DNA of 64,000 nucleotides from CANHBY01 sp031374415 (GTDB lineage: Bacteria; Pseudomonadota; Gammaproteobacteria; Burkholderiales; Burkholderiaceae_C), in the NCBI GenBank assembly GCA_031374415.1, contig JANMGB010000119.1, forward strand, positions 124,001 through 188,000, written 5' to 3'. Made by a program: the position numbers and the translations under genes. The notes beneath the pieces were generated by a model. That model ran no database searches. It had not been told where the DNA came from and saw only the letters and a list, made by a program, of their open reading frames with translations. Of this stretch, positions 8,796 to 16,594 are shown piece after piece. How positions within the stretch are numbered: position 1 is the stretch's first letter; each line of letters opens with the position of its first letter.

Positions 8796-10036
8796 GTGAG
8801 CCGATCCCCAAGGGCATTGCCCGCGTTGACCTGCCACCGGGTGTGCACCCAGACACCCTGGCCGTGCGTGAAGGCTTACCGCCCAGCCAATGGGGTGAAA
8901 ACTCCGAGGCGCTCTACCTGACCAGCAGCTTTGTCCACCCCAATGCGGCCACGGCAGCAGCGCGTTTCGCCAACGAAGAAGACGCCTTCGTTTATTCGCG
9001 CTTCAACAACCCCAGCGTCACCATGTTCGAGCGCCGTTTGGCCGCCATGGAGGGCGCGCAAGCCTGCATCGGCACGGCCAGTGGCATGGCCGCCATCTTG
9101 CTCACCGGGATGGCCCTGCTCAAGGCCGGCGACCATGTGGTGTGCTCGCAAAGCGTGTTTGGCTCCACCATCGCTTTGTTCAGTCGTGAGTTTGCGAAGT
9201 TCGGCGTTCAAACCACCTTTGTCTCACAAACCGATCCGCGGGCCTGGGCGGCAGCCATCACCCCCACGACCCGCTTGCTGTTTGCAGAGTCGCCCACCAA
9301 CCCCCTCACCGAGGTGTGCGACATCCCCGCCCTGGCTGACATCGCCCACCAGGCAGGTGCCTTGCTGGCGGTTGACAACTGCTTTTGCTCACCCGCCTTG
9401 CAGCGCCCCATTGCGCTCGGGGCCGATTTGGTCATCCACTCTGGCACCAAGTACCTCGATGGCCAGGGGCGTGTTGTGGCTGGCGCCGTGTGTGGTCCCG
9501 AGGCGCTGATACGTGACAGGTTTGTTCCAGTGCTGCGCTCAGCCGGCATGTCCTTATCTCCCTTCAATGCCTGGGTGGTGCTCAAGGGCCTGGAGACGCT
9601 GGGTATCCGCATGCAGGCCCAAAGCCAGCGAGCCCTGGCCTTGGCACAGTGGCTGCAACAACAGCCGCAAGTGGCGCGGGTCTTCTACCCCGGCCTGCCC
9701 GAACACCCCCAGCATGCGCTAGCCATGGCCCAGCAGTCGGGGCAGGGTGGGGCAGTGTTGTCATTTGAGGTGCATGCGGCAGCCAACTCGGCGGCCTTGC
9801 GTGCAGCGGCGTTTCACGTCATCGACCACACCCGCATTTGCTCCATCACGGCCAACCTCGGCGACACCAAGACGACCATCACCCACCCTGCCAGCACCTC
9901 GCATGGCCGCTTGAGTGATGTACAGCGCGATGCCGCCGGCATTTCCCAAGGATTGGTTCGGGTGGCGATGGGTCTTGAGCACGTGCCCGACATCCAGGCC
10001 GATTTGCAGCGTGGGCTCGATAGCTTGCCGGCTTGA
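8792..10036 (+). CDS. metZ: O-succinylhomoserine sulfhydrylase
   Basis: The 414 aa PLP-dependent Cys/Met metabolism enzyme makes homocysteine from O-succinylhomoserine and sulfide. The PLP lysine is in HSGTKYLDGQGR at about residue 213, and the family phrase TLAVREGLPPSQWGE is at the N-terminus. YSRFNNPSV, typical of the gamma-family, is also present. It overlaps purF by four bases (ATGA), the purF-metZ order seen across betaproteobacteria. A cystathionine gamma-synthase identity is less likely because of the N-terminal wording and the purF neighbour. Confidence 0.93.
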   Translation: MSEPIPKGIARVDLPPGVHPDTLAVREGLPPSQWGENSEALYLTSSFVHPNAATAAARFANEEDAFVYSRFNNPSVTMFERRLAAMEGAQACIGTASGMAAILLTGMALLKAGDHVVCSQSVFGSTIALFSREFAKFGVQTTFVSQTDPRAWAAAITPTTRLLFAESPTNPLTEVCDIPALADIAHQAGALLAVDNCFCSPALQRPIALGADLVIHSGTKYLDGQGRVVAGAVCGPEALIRDRFVPVLRSAGMSLSPFNAWVVLKGLETLGIRMQAQSQRALALAQWLQQQPQVARVFYPGLPEHPQHALAMAQQSGQGGAVLSFEVHAAANSAALRAAAFHVIDHTRICSITANLGDTKTTITHPASTSHGRLSDVQRDAAGISQGLVRVAMGLEHVPDIQADLQRGLDSLPA

Positions 10037-10046
10037 GACTCGTTTT

Positions 10047-10280
10047 TCACACCCGGCGAAACCGCGGTTGAACTCGGCCTTCAAACTCCGCAGTTTCAAA
10101 AAACATCGCGTGGGGTCGAACCCACCAGCCCGCGTCGTGATGTGCTGGCCGGTAGACCACCAGCGGTTCCAAAGTTTCACTGTGCCGCGCGACACCGACG
10201 ACGTCATACAGCCCTCCTCGGTAGTGCCGATAGCGCCCCAGAGGGGTATCGGGCAGCGGCGTTAACTCTTCTTCATCCAC
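10047..10280 (-). CDS. DUF1653 domain small protein
   Basis: The 77 aa protein matches the DUF1653 pattern: a short domain with LGRYRHYRGGLYDVVGVA, TLEPLVVYRP and a C-terminal WWVRPHAMFFETAEFEG. It is conserved in many bacteria with no established function. It is convergent with metZ, the two stops being about 10 bp apart, and divergent from the RNA methyltransferase gene, so the 44 bp between starts must hold both promoters. No signal peptide or membrane segment is visible. Confidence 0.85.
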   Translation of the reverse strand: MDEEELTPLPDTPLGRYRHYRGGLYDVVGVARHSETLEPLVVYRPAHHDAGWWVRPHAMFFETAEFEGRVQPRFRRV

Positions 10281-10310
10281 AGGTCACCACTTTGGTTGGC
10301 TTGCATCCAC

Positions 10311-10324
10311 GATAATTGCCTGCT
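10311..10324 (+). promoter_or_regulatory. Putative -10 box abutting the RNA methyltransferase start
   Basis: GATAAT (10311-10316) is followed by 8 nt and then ATG 10325. There is no Shine-Dalgarno sequence. A transcription start at the normal distance would fall on or just before the A of the ATG, implying a leaderless mRNA. A -35 match is weak (CTTTGG-like around 10290). Confidence 0.5.
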
Positions 10325-11584
10325 ATGCATCCTAACGCCCTGATTGAACTTGCCACTGAATTGCTTCACCAAGTGATGCAATTTGACACCCCTGCAGACC
10401 GCGTCGTCTCGGATTTTTTCCGCACTCACCGCAACCTGGGGTCACGAGAGCGCCACACTTTGGCTGAGACCACCTATGGCGTCGTGCGTCGCCGTTTGCT
10501 GTACCAACATTTGGCTCAGTCGGGCCGTGGCGAGCAAACGAGGCGCTTGGTGCTGCTGGGGTGGCAGGGCAATGCAGGTTTCTTGAAAGCCACCTTGTCG
10601 GAAGAGGAGCAAACCTGGCTGGCCAAGGTGCAACTGATTGATCAGCAAAGCCTGCCCGAGAAACTCCAGCACAACCTCCCTGAGTGGCTGGCTGATTTGT
10701 TGAAGGCCCAGCTGGGTGAGAGCTTTTGGCCCTTGGTGCGCAGCCTCCAAGAGCCAGCACCGCTGGATGTGCGCGTCAATGCCCTCAAATCCAAGCGCGA
10801 CGACGCCGTTGTGGCACTGAATGCCGGCCAGCTGCCCTGCGTGGCCACTCCCTACTCGCCCTGGGGCCTGCGCTTTCAGGGCAAGCCCGCCCTCAACAAA
10901 CATCCGCTCTTTGAGGCGGGTGCGCTGGAGGTGCAAGACGAAGGCAGTCAACTCTTGGCCCTATTGACCGACGCCAAACGTGGCGAGATGGTGGTTGATT
11001 TTTGTGCTGGGGCGGGCGGCAAAACTTTGGCGCTGGGTGCGGCCATGCGCAACACAGGGCGCTTGTACGCCTTTGACACCTCCGGCCATCGTTTGGCGGC
11101 GCTCAAACCGCGCTTGGCGCGCAGCGGTCTGTCCAATGTGTATCCCGCTCAAATTGCCCACGAGCGTGATGACCGAATCAAGCGCTTGTCTGGCAAAGTT
11201 GATCGTGTGTTGGTCGATGCGCCATGCTCTGGTCTGGGTACTTTGCGCCGCAACCCCGACATGAAATGGCGCCAGTCGCCAGCCAGCGTCCAAGAGATGG
11301 CAGCCAAGCAGGCGGCCATTTTGAGCAGTGCGGCACGATTGCTCAAATCGGGCGGGCGCCTGGTCTACGCGACCTGCAGCTTGCTCGCTGCCGAAAATGA
11401 AGACGTGGCGATGGCCTTTACGGAATCCCAAAAAGGCGTTTTCAAGCCTGTGCCTGCAGTGCAGGCCTTGTTGCAGGCGCACGTGACGGCGGCCGAGACC
11501 CTGGTACAGGGCGACTATTTGCGTTTGTGGCCGCACCAACATCACACAGATGGGTTTTTCGCCGCGGTTTGGGAGCGGTGTTGA
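10325..11584 (+). CDS. RsmB/NOP-family RNA (cytosine-5) methyltransferase
   Basis: The 419 aa SAM-dependent enzyme has an N-terminal NusB-like helical region and a C-terminal Rossmann methyltransferase domain. The SAM loop is VDFCAGAGGKTLALG (about residue 222), motif IV with its catalytic cysteine is DAPCSGLGTLRRNPDMKWR, and the second catalytic cysteine is in YATCSLLAAENEDV. This two-cysteine layout is that of 5-methylcytosine RNA methyltransferases. It could be RsmB (16S rRNA C967) or a paralogue, so no symbol is given. The TTG at 10316 overlaps the -10 box and is unlikely to be used. Confidence 0.9.
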   Translation: MHPNALIELATELLHQVMQFDTPADRVVSDFFRTHRNLGSRERHTLAETTYGVVRRRLLYQHLAQSGRGEQTRRLVLLGWQGNAGFLKATLSEEEQTWLAKVQLIDQQSLPEKLQHNLPEWLADLLKAQLGESFWPLVRSLQEPAPLDVRVNALKSKRDDAVVALNAGQLPCVATPYSPWGLRFQGKPALNKHPLFEAGALEVQDEGSQLLALLTDAKRGEMVVDFCAGAGGKTLALGAAMRNTGRLYAFDTSGHRLAALKPRLARSGLSNVYPAQIAHERDDRIKRLSGKVDRVLVDAPCSGLGTLRRNPDMKWRQSPASVQEMAAKQAAILSSAARLLKSGGRLVYATCSLLAAENEDVAMAFTESQKGVFKPVPAVQALLQAHVTAAETLVQGDYLRLWPHQHHTDGFFAAVWERC

Positions 11585-11697
11585 GCTTGAGCGGTGTCAA
11601 TTGAAGTTCATTTTGGATGATCTCCTGCGAGCCGCCCGCCTACAATGAGGCCAATGTCCAATCCGGACACTTAATTTTCTTGCTTGGAAAGCGATTC

Positions 11698-12921
11698 ATG
11701 GACAGTTTGGCAGTGGTATTCGACAGCCTATTGGCTTGGCTGGCGGACGGCTTGGTGGGTGCCGCCTGGTGGCAAGTCTTGATCTTTACCCTGGTGGTCA
11801 CGCACATCACCATCGCGTCAGTCACGATTTTTTTGCATCGTTCCCAGGCCCACAAGTCTCTTGACTTGCACCCCATCGTCAGTCATTTTTTCCGGCTTTG
11901 GCTGTGGTTGACCACTGGCATGGTGACCCGTGAGTGGGTGGCCATTCACCGCAAGCACCACGCCAAGTGCGAGACCGAGGAAGACCCCCACAGCCCTGTG
12001 ACGCGTGGCATCAAGACCGTGTTTTGGCAAGGCAGTGAGTTGTACCGGGCCGAGGCCAAAAACAGTGAGACCATCGAAAAGTATGGTCATCAAACGCCCA
12101 ATGACTGGATCGAGCGCAACCTGTACACCCGTTATTCCTGGCAGGGTGTGGGCCTGATGCTCATCTTGAACGTGATGATGTTTGGCGCTTTGGGCCTGAC
12201 GGTGTGGGCTGTGCAAATGGCCTGGATTCCCGTCACGGCTGCTGGCATCATCAACGGCATTGGTCACTGGTGGGGCTACCGCAATTTTGAAGCAGCTGAT
12301 GCTTCTACCAACGTGTCACCCTGGGGTATTTTGATTGGTGGCGAGGAGTTGCACAACAACCATCACACCTACCCGACGTCAGCCAAGCTGTCCGTCAAAC
12401 CCTACGAGTTTGACATTGGCTGGCTGTATATCAGCCTGTTGCAATCGGTGGGCTTGGCCAAGGTGCGCAAGATGCCCCCGATGATGAAGCTGGGCTCGGT
12501 CAAGCCGGTGGCCGATGGTCAAACCCTGGAGGCCATCATTGCCCATCGCTATGAAGTGATGGCCAAATACGCCAGCAACCTGCGTGAGGCTTGTTTGGCT
12601 GAGGTTCAGCGCTTGAAAGCAGACAGTGCCAGCAATGGCAGCCTGCTTGCCCAGATGAAGGTGGCGCAGCGTTGGTTGCACCGTGACGAAGACAAAATTC
12701 CCACCGAGGTCAAACCCATGCTCCAGTCCGCCTTGCAGCACAGCCCTGGCTTGGCCAAGCTGGTGCTCATGCGAGAAGAGCTCCGTTTGCTCTGGACACG
12801 CACCAATGTTTCAGCGGAGCAGCTGGTGGCTGATTTGCAAGCTTGGTGCCACAAAGCCGAAGAGAGCGGTATCGTGGCGTTGCAAGAGTTTTCACTCAAG
12901 CTCAAGGCGGTTCGGGTTTAA
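11698..12921 (+). CDS. desA: DesA-type acyl-lipid/acyl-CoA delta-9 fatty acid desaturase
   Basis: The 407 aa membrane desaturase introduces a double bond into fatty acyl chains. It has the three iron-binding histidine boxes: HRSQAH (about residue 46), HRKHH (about residue 84) and HNNHH (about residue 220), with hydrophobic segments between. It resembles my recollection of the Pseudomonas DesA family, including the long C-terminal helical tail of about 150 residues. ATG 11698 follows GGAAAGCG; an upstream start at 11617 would precede the likely promoter (TACAAT at 11641-11646). It is followed by a perfect bidirectional terminator. Confidence 0.9.
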   Translation: MDSLAVVFDSLLAWLADGLVGAAWWQVLIFTLVVTHITIASVTIFLHRSQAHKSLDLHPIVSHFFRLWLWLTTGMVTREWVAIHRKHHAKCETEEDPHSPVTRGIKTVFWQGSELYRAEAKNSETIEKYGHQTPNDWIERNLYTRYSWQGVGLMLILNVMMFGALGLTVWAVQMAWIPVTAAGIINGIGHWWGYRNFEAADASTNVSPWGILIGGEELHNNHHTYPTSAKLSVKPYEFDIGWLYISLLQSVGLAKVRKMPPMMKLGSVKPVADGQTLEAIIAHRYEVMAKYASNLREACLAEVQRLKADSASNGSLLAQMKVAQRWLHRDEDKIPTEVKPMLQSALQHSPGLAKLVLMREELRLLWTRTNVSAEQLVADLQAWCHKAEESGIVALQEFSLKLKAVRV

Positions 12922-12937
12922 GTCCGATAGCGCTGAA

Positions 12938-12979
12938 CCCAACAAAAAACCCGCTCATCAGAGCGGGTTTTTTGTTGGG
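12938..12979. terminator. Bidirectional intrinsic terminator between desaturase and rpmG
   Basis: A perfect 19-bp stem (12938-12956 paired with 12961-12979) with a 4-nt ATCA loop has a GC core (ACCCGCTC/GAGCGGGT) flanked by A-tracts and T-tracts on both strands. It therefore serves the plus-strand desaturase gene and the minus-strand rpmB-rpmG unit alike. Confidence 0.93.
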
Positions 12980-12993
12980 TGCTGGCTGGTGTT

Positions 12994-13161
12994 TTACTTC
13001 AGCTTGGTTTCCTTGTACATCACGTGCTTGCGAGCTTTGGGATCAAACTTCATGATCTCAATTTTCTCGGGCTTGGTCTTTTTGTTTTTGTCGGTGGTGT
13101 AGAAGTGACCGGTGCCAGCTGAAGACTCCAGCTTGATTTTTTCGCGTCCGCCTTTTGCCAT
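12994..13161 (-). CDS. rpmG: 50S ribosomal protein L33
   Basis: Reading the minus strand from ATG at 13161 to TAA at 12994 gives 55 residues beginning MAKGGREKIKLESSAGTGHF, then YTTDKNKKTKPEKIEIMKFD and ending YKETKLK. This is the short, basic L33 of the large ribosomal subunit. The usual zinc-site cysteines are absent, so it is the C-minus form. A TGAGGA ribosome-binding site lies just upstream. It follows rpmB in the same direction by 23 bp, the normal rpmB-rpmG operon. It is too short for a 60-residue ORF cut-off. Confidence 0.97.
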   Translation of the reverse strand: MAKGGREKIKLESSAGTGHFYTTDKNKKTKPEKIEIMKFDPKARKHVMYKETKLK

Positions 13162-13184
13162 GATCTATATCCTCAGGAGTTGGT

Positions 13185-13418
13185 TCAAAGTTCGCCGCGG
13201 GCGCGCAAATCGGCCACGACTTGGTCGACGCCGACTTTGTCGATCAGGCGAAGGGCTGCATTGGAGATACGCAGGCGAACCCAGCGGTTCTCAGTCTCCA
13301 ACCAGAAGCGACGGTAGTGCAGGTTGGGCAGGAAACGCCGTTTGGTTTTGTTGTTGGCGTGAGAAACATTGTTCCCCACCATCGGGCGCTTGCCCGTGAC
13401 TTGACAGACGCGTGCCAT
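13185..13418 (-). CDS. rpmB: 50S ribosomal protein L28
   Basis: The 77 aa protein is L28 of the large subunit, with the family start MARVCQVTGKRPMVGNNVSH, the basic segment NKTKRRFLPNL and the C-terminal LRLIDKVGVDQVV. It is the first gene of the rpmB-rpmG unit. The AGAAGCGTC before the start gives a modest ribosome-binding site. A leader of roughly 110 nt containing a stable inverted repeat lies between the putative promoter and the gene. Confidence 0.98.
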   Translation of the reverse strand: MARVCQVTGKRPMVGNNVSHANNKTKRRFLPNLHYRRFWLETENRWVRLRISNAALRLIDKVGVDQVVADLRARGEL

Positions 13419-13471
13419 GACGCTTCTCCGATATAGAATAAGGTTTCAGAGCAAGGGATACCTGCTTCAAA

Positions 13472-13490
13472 TCACTGAGAATGTCAGTGA
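13472..13490 (-). promoter_or_regulatory. Inverted repeat in the rpmB leader
   Basis: TCACTGA (13472-13478) and TCAGTGA (13484-13490) form a perfect 7-bp stem with a 5-nt loop, about 55 nt before the rpmB start. There is no T-tract on the rpmB side, so it looks like a protein- or processing-target stem more than a terminator. Its function is inferred from position only. Confidence 0.45.
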
Positions 13491-13532
13491 CTCAAGCGAA
13501 GGCATCAACCTCGGAATTTCGCAAAGACTCCG

Positions 13533-13538
13533 ATTATA
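13533..13538 (-). promoter_or_regulatory. Putative rpmB promoter -10 box
   Basis: On the minus strand this reads TATAAT, the exact sigma-70 consensus, about 115 bp upstream of rpmB. The -35 region is not clear; TTGTGT-like sequence sits 19 bp upstream. It also lies about 65 bp from the divergent esterase gene start. Confidence 0.5.
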
Positions 13539-13603
13539 AGCCGCTTTTGAGTACGCACACAAACTCGCGCCATGCGCGAGTACAGACTTGAGCAGGACGT
13601 CCC

Positions 13604-14677
13604 ATGAATACCCCGGTCATTTTTAAAAAGTTGTGGTCGCATGCTGTTCGTTTCGCCCGCAGCGGCGGCTTGCGTGGGGTTGTTGCTGCGGTGCGCGCGG
13701 CCCTGGGCCGGGTGTTCAAGGCCAAGGCACCCGGCGAGCCTGCCCGGAGCACGCCTTCAGGAGGCGAATCCGGCCCTGCGCCTGAGTTGCCACAGGCTCA
13801 GTTTCGGGAGGGATCTCACACTGAGGGCCACCACGTGCGGGCCTTCAAGTTGTTTGTGCCGCCCCACGAGGCCGGCGTGCCCTTGCCCTTGGTCGTGATG
13901 CTGCATGGCTGCACGCAGAGCCCCGATGATTTCGCCATCGGAACCGGCATGAATGACTTGGCTTTGGCGCAAGGTTTTTTGGTGTTGTATCCCGCCCAGT
14001 CGACTGATGCCCATGGGCATCGCTGTTGGAATTGGTACCAACAGCAGCATCAGCAGCGTGGCCAAGGTGAGCCGGCTGTGCTGGCAGGCATGACCCGAGC
14101 GGTGATGGCTGAGTACCGCATTGATTCGCAACGGGTGTATGTGGCTGGGTTGTCCGCCGGCGGCGCCATGGCCGCCATTTTGGGTGATGCGTACCCGGAG
14201 CTGTTCTCAGCGGTGGGCGTGCACTCGGGTTTGGCCACCGGTTCGGCAAGAGATCTGGCCTCCGCCTGGGTTGCCATGAAAGGCCATGCCGGGCACATGA
14301 TTTGGGGCCTGCCAGGCTGGCGGGTGCCTGGGTCGGTGGTAACGCACGGTCGACCGACGATTGTTTTCCACGGTGATAGTGACAAAACTGTGCACCCGAT
14401 CAACGGCGCGCGGGTGGTGGCCGCCAGCTTGGGTGCAAGCGCCCTGGTGCCGCCGCGGTTGCACCGTGCCAGCACAGCGCAAGGTTGCAGCTATACCCGC
14501 TATACACACCAAGATGCCAGGGGCCACGTGGGCGCAGAGCATTGGGTTGTGCATGGCGCCGGCCACGCTTGGTCAGGTGGCCGGACTCAGGGGTCATATA
14601 CCGACCCCAAGGGCCCCGATGCATCGACAGAGATGCTGCGCTTTTTTTGGGCCCACCCGGCACCGACCTTGCACTGA
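13604..14677 (+). CDS. PHB-depolymerase-family esterase
   Basis: The 357 aa alpha/beta hydrolase belongs to the LpqC/polyhydroxybutyrate depolymerase type. The oxyanion segment VVMLHGCTQSPDDFAIGTG is at about residues 96-114. The nucleophile elbow GLSAGGAMA is at about residue 183, the late Asp/His region includes FHGDSDKTVHP, and the final VHGAGHAWSGG holds the catalytic histidine. The basic N-terminus shows no clear signal peptide, so it may act on intracellular polymer, or on feruloyl-type or other esters. Its stop is 3 bp from the convergent trxB stop, with no terminator between. phaR and bdhA elsewhere in the window support PHB metabolism in this organism. Confidence 0.82.
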   Translation: MNTPVIFKKLWSHAVRFARSGGLRGVVAAVRAALGRVFKAKAPGEPARSTPSGGESGPAPELPQAQFREGSHTEGHHVRAFKLFVPPHEAGVPLPLVVMLHGCTQSPDDFAIGTGMNDLALAQGFLVLYPAQSTDAHGHRCWNWYQQQHQQRGQGEPAVLAGMTRAVMAEYRIDSQRVYVAGLSAGGAMAAILGDAYPELFSAVGVHSGLATGSARDLASAWVAMKGHAGHMIWGLPGWRVPGSVVTHGRPTIVFHGDSDKTVHPINGARVVAASLGASALVPPRLHRASTAQGCSYTRYTHQDARGHVGAEHWVVHGAGHAWSGGRTQGSYTDPKGPDASTEMLRFFWAHPAPTLH

Positions 14678-14680
14678 GCG

Positions 14681-15631
14681 CTATTGCTCAAGAAAGCGCT
14701 GGGCATCCAGGGCCGCCATGCAACCGGTGCCTGCGCTGGTGATGGCTTGGCGGTAGACATGGTCTTGCACATCGCCTGCGGCGAACACGCCTGGCACGCT
14801 GGTCATCGTCGCCATGCCGGTGAGTCCACTTTGAGTGACGATGTAGCCGTCTTTCATGGTCAATTGGTTCTCAAAGATTTTGGTGTTGGGCTGGTGCCCA
14901 ATGGCCACGAAGCAGCCATTCACCTTGAGGTCGGTCGTCAGGCCGGAGTCGGTGTGTTTGATGCGCACGCCGGTGACACCGCTGGCATCGCCGAGCACTT
15001 CGTCCAGCGTGTTCCAGAGGTGCAGCTTGACTTTGCCCGCCTTGACTTTGTCATAGAGCTTGTCGATGAGGATGGCCTCGGCTTTGAATTTGTCGCGGCG
15101 GTGGATGAGGTTGACCTCGCTGGCAATGTTGGAGAGGTAGAGGGTCTCCTCGACAGCGGTGTTGCCTCCACCAATCACGCACACCGCCTGATCACGGTAG
15201 AAAAAACCGTCACAGGTGGCGCAGCCGCTGACGCCGCGGCCCATGAACGCTTGTTCAGAGGGTAAGCCCAGGTACTTGGCTGAGGCTCCGGTGGCAATGA
15301 CCAGGGCGTCGCAGGTGTACTCGCCCGAGCCCCCGCGCAGCGTGAAGGGCCGCTTGGAGAAGTCGACCTCATGAATGTGGTCGAACACGATCTCGGTGTT
15401 GAAGCGTTGGGCATGCAGGGCAAAGCGTTGCATGAGGTCGGGACCCATCACACCGTCGACATCGGCAGGCCAGTTGTCAACGTCGGTGGTCGTCATGAGC
15501 TGGCCGCCTTGGTCCATGCCGGTGATCAGCACCGGTTTGAGGTTGGCACGTGCGGCATAGACGGCCGCTGTGTAGCCGGCGGGACCGGAACCCAGGATCA
15601 GGACTTTGGCGTGTCGGGAGGTGCTTGTCAT
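14681..15631 (-). CDS. trxB: Thioredoxin-disulfide reductase
   Basis: The 316 aa flavoprotein reduces thioredoxin with NADPH. FAD binding is at GSGPAGYTAAVYAAR (about residues 14-28). The redox-active CATC is in SGCATCDGFFY (about residue 140), the NADPH loop is GGGNTAVEETL, and the C-terminal FAD contact is FAAGDVQDHVYRQ. Length and order are typical. In this family trxB commonly lies divergent from a Crp/Fnr regulator and ftsK, as here. Confidence 0.97.
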   Translation of the reverse strand: MTSTSRHAKVLILGSGPAGYTAAVYAARANLKPVLITGMDQGGQLMTTTDVDNWPADVDGVMGPDLMQRFALHAQRFNTEIVFDHIHEVDFSKRPFTLRGGSGEYTCDALVIATGASAKYLGLPSEQAFMGRGVSGCATCDGFFYRDQAVCVIGGGNTAVEETLYLSNIASEVNLIHRRDKFKAEAILIDKLYDKVKAGKVKLHLWNTLDEVLGDASGVTGVRIKHTDSGLTTDLKVNGCFVAIGHQPNTKIFENQLTMKDGYIVTQSGLTGMATMTSVPGVFAAGDVQDHVYRQAITSAGTGCMAALDAQRFLEQ

Positions 15632-15840
15632 CGGTTGTGCTCGGCTGGAGGGGTTGAGAGCTCAGGGCTGAACTCTTTGGGGACGAATTCAAAGATGGCG
15701 CCTTTTTTCGGGTCATCAATAGGTCTTATTGTGCCAAGAGCTCGTGAAAATAGGTGTGCAGGTCATTCGTGACCAATGACAGTGACTTCTTGGGCAGTGT
15801 TGTTTGCGCGCTCATTTCAATCAATGGAAAGGGATTGCTC

Positions 15841-16503
15841 ATGGCCATGTTGTCCAACCTGGATTTGATCCGGCGCGTACCGCTTTTTTCGATGCTGACC
15901 ACCGAACAGGCGCAAGGCATCGCTGACAGCGTGGTCAAGCGGCGTTTTCGGCGCGGCGAGATCATTGTGGAGCACGGCCGCAAGTCGAATGCGCTGTTCA
16001 TCCTGCTCACTGGCCGAGCCCGTGTTTTGACGGCCGACTCGCGGGGGCGTGAGGTGATTTTGGCGGTGTTGCAGTCCGGCGACTATGTGGGCGAGATGAG
16101 TTTGATCGACAACGAACCTCACTCGGCTACTGTGCGGGCGGAGGTTCAGACCGATATGCTGATTTTGGGGCGCGCTGAGTTTGCCCGCTGCCTGCCCGAG
16201 AACTCGAGCTTGTCTTACGCCATCATGCGGGGCCTGGTTCAGCGCTTGCGCAATGCTGATCGGCAGATTGAATCGCTCGCTTTGCTGGATGTGTATGGCC
16301 GCGTGGCGCGCACCTTGCTTGACATGGCTGAAGATGATGGCGAGACCAAAATTATCCGCAGCAAGGTGTCACGTCAGGATTTGGCCAAGGTGGTGGGCGC
16401 CTCCCGCGAGATGGTCAGCCGCGTGATGAAAGACCTCGAGGAGCGCGGCATGGTCGAGACGCAAGAAAACGGCTCCGTCATCATCAAAGAACGTTTGGCT
16501 TGA
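15841..16503 (+). CDS. Crp/Fnr-family transcriptional regulator
   Basis: The 220 aa protein has an N-terminal cyclic-nucleotide-binding-type beta barrel (about residues 10-125, with GRAR and GDYVGEMSLIDNEPHSATV) and a C-terminal winged helix with KVSRQDLAKVVGASREMVSRV. No N-terminal cysteine cluster of FNR type is present, so direct iron-sulfur oxygen sensing is unlikely. Whether it binds cAMP cannot be decided by eye. ATG 15841 follows GGAAAGG; a longer start at 15754 lacks support. I saw no obvious Fnr/Crp box in the 209-bp region shared with trxB. Confidence 0.9.
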   Translation: MAMLSNLDLIRRVPLFSMLTTEQAQGIADSVVKRRFRRGEIIVEHGRKSNALFILLTGRARVLTADSRGREVILAVLQSGDYVGEMSLIDNEPHSATVRAEVQTDMLILGRAEFARCLPENSSLSYAIMRGLVQRLRNADRQIESLALLDVYGRVARTLLDMAEDDGETKIIRSKVSRQDLAKVVGASREMVSRVMKDLEERGMVETQENGSVIIKERLA

Positions 16504-16557
16504 CCGTGCGCTCCCCAGGGGCGCAATCGTCAGTACCGCCTGATCTGAGCGCTGAAG

Positions 16558-16594
16558 TTGTCCTGGTGGGTGTTCATCCGCGACAATGACGGCC
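16558..16594 (+). promoter_or_regulatory. ftsK promoter with -10 box 7 nt before the ATG
   Basis: TTGTCC (16558-16563), an 18-bp spacer and GACAAT (16582-16587) form a reasonable sigma-70 promoter. The ATG at 16595 starts 7 nt after the -10 box. No Shine-Dalgarno sequence is present. The alternative ATG at 16586 overlaps the -10 box itself and could not be in a transcript made from this promoter. Confidence 0.6.

Noticed and set aside
15632..15840. Fnr or Crp binding site between trxB and the Crp/Fnr gene
   Set aside because: No TTGAT-N4-ATCAA or TGTGA-N6-TCACA palindrome close to consensus was found.
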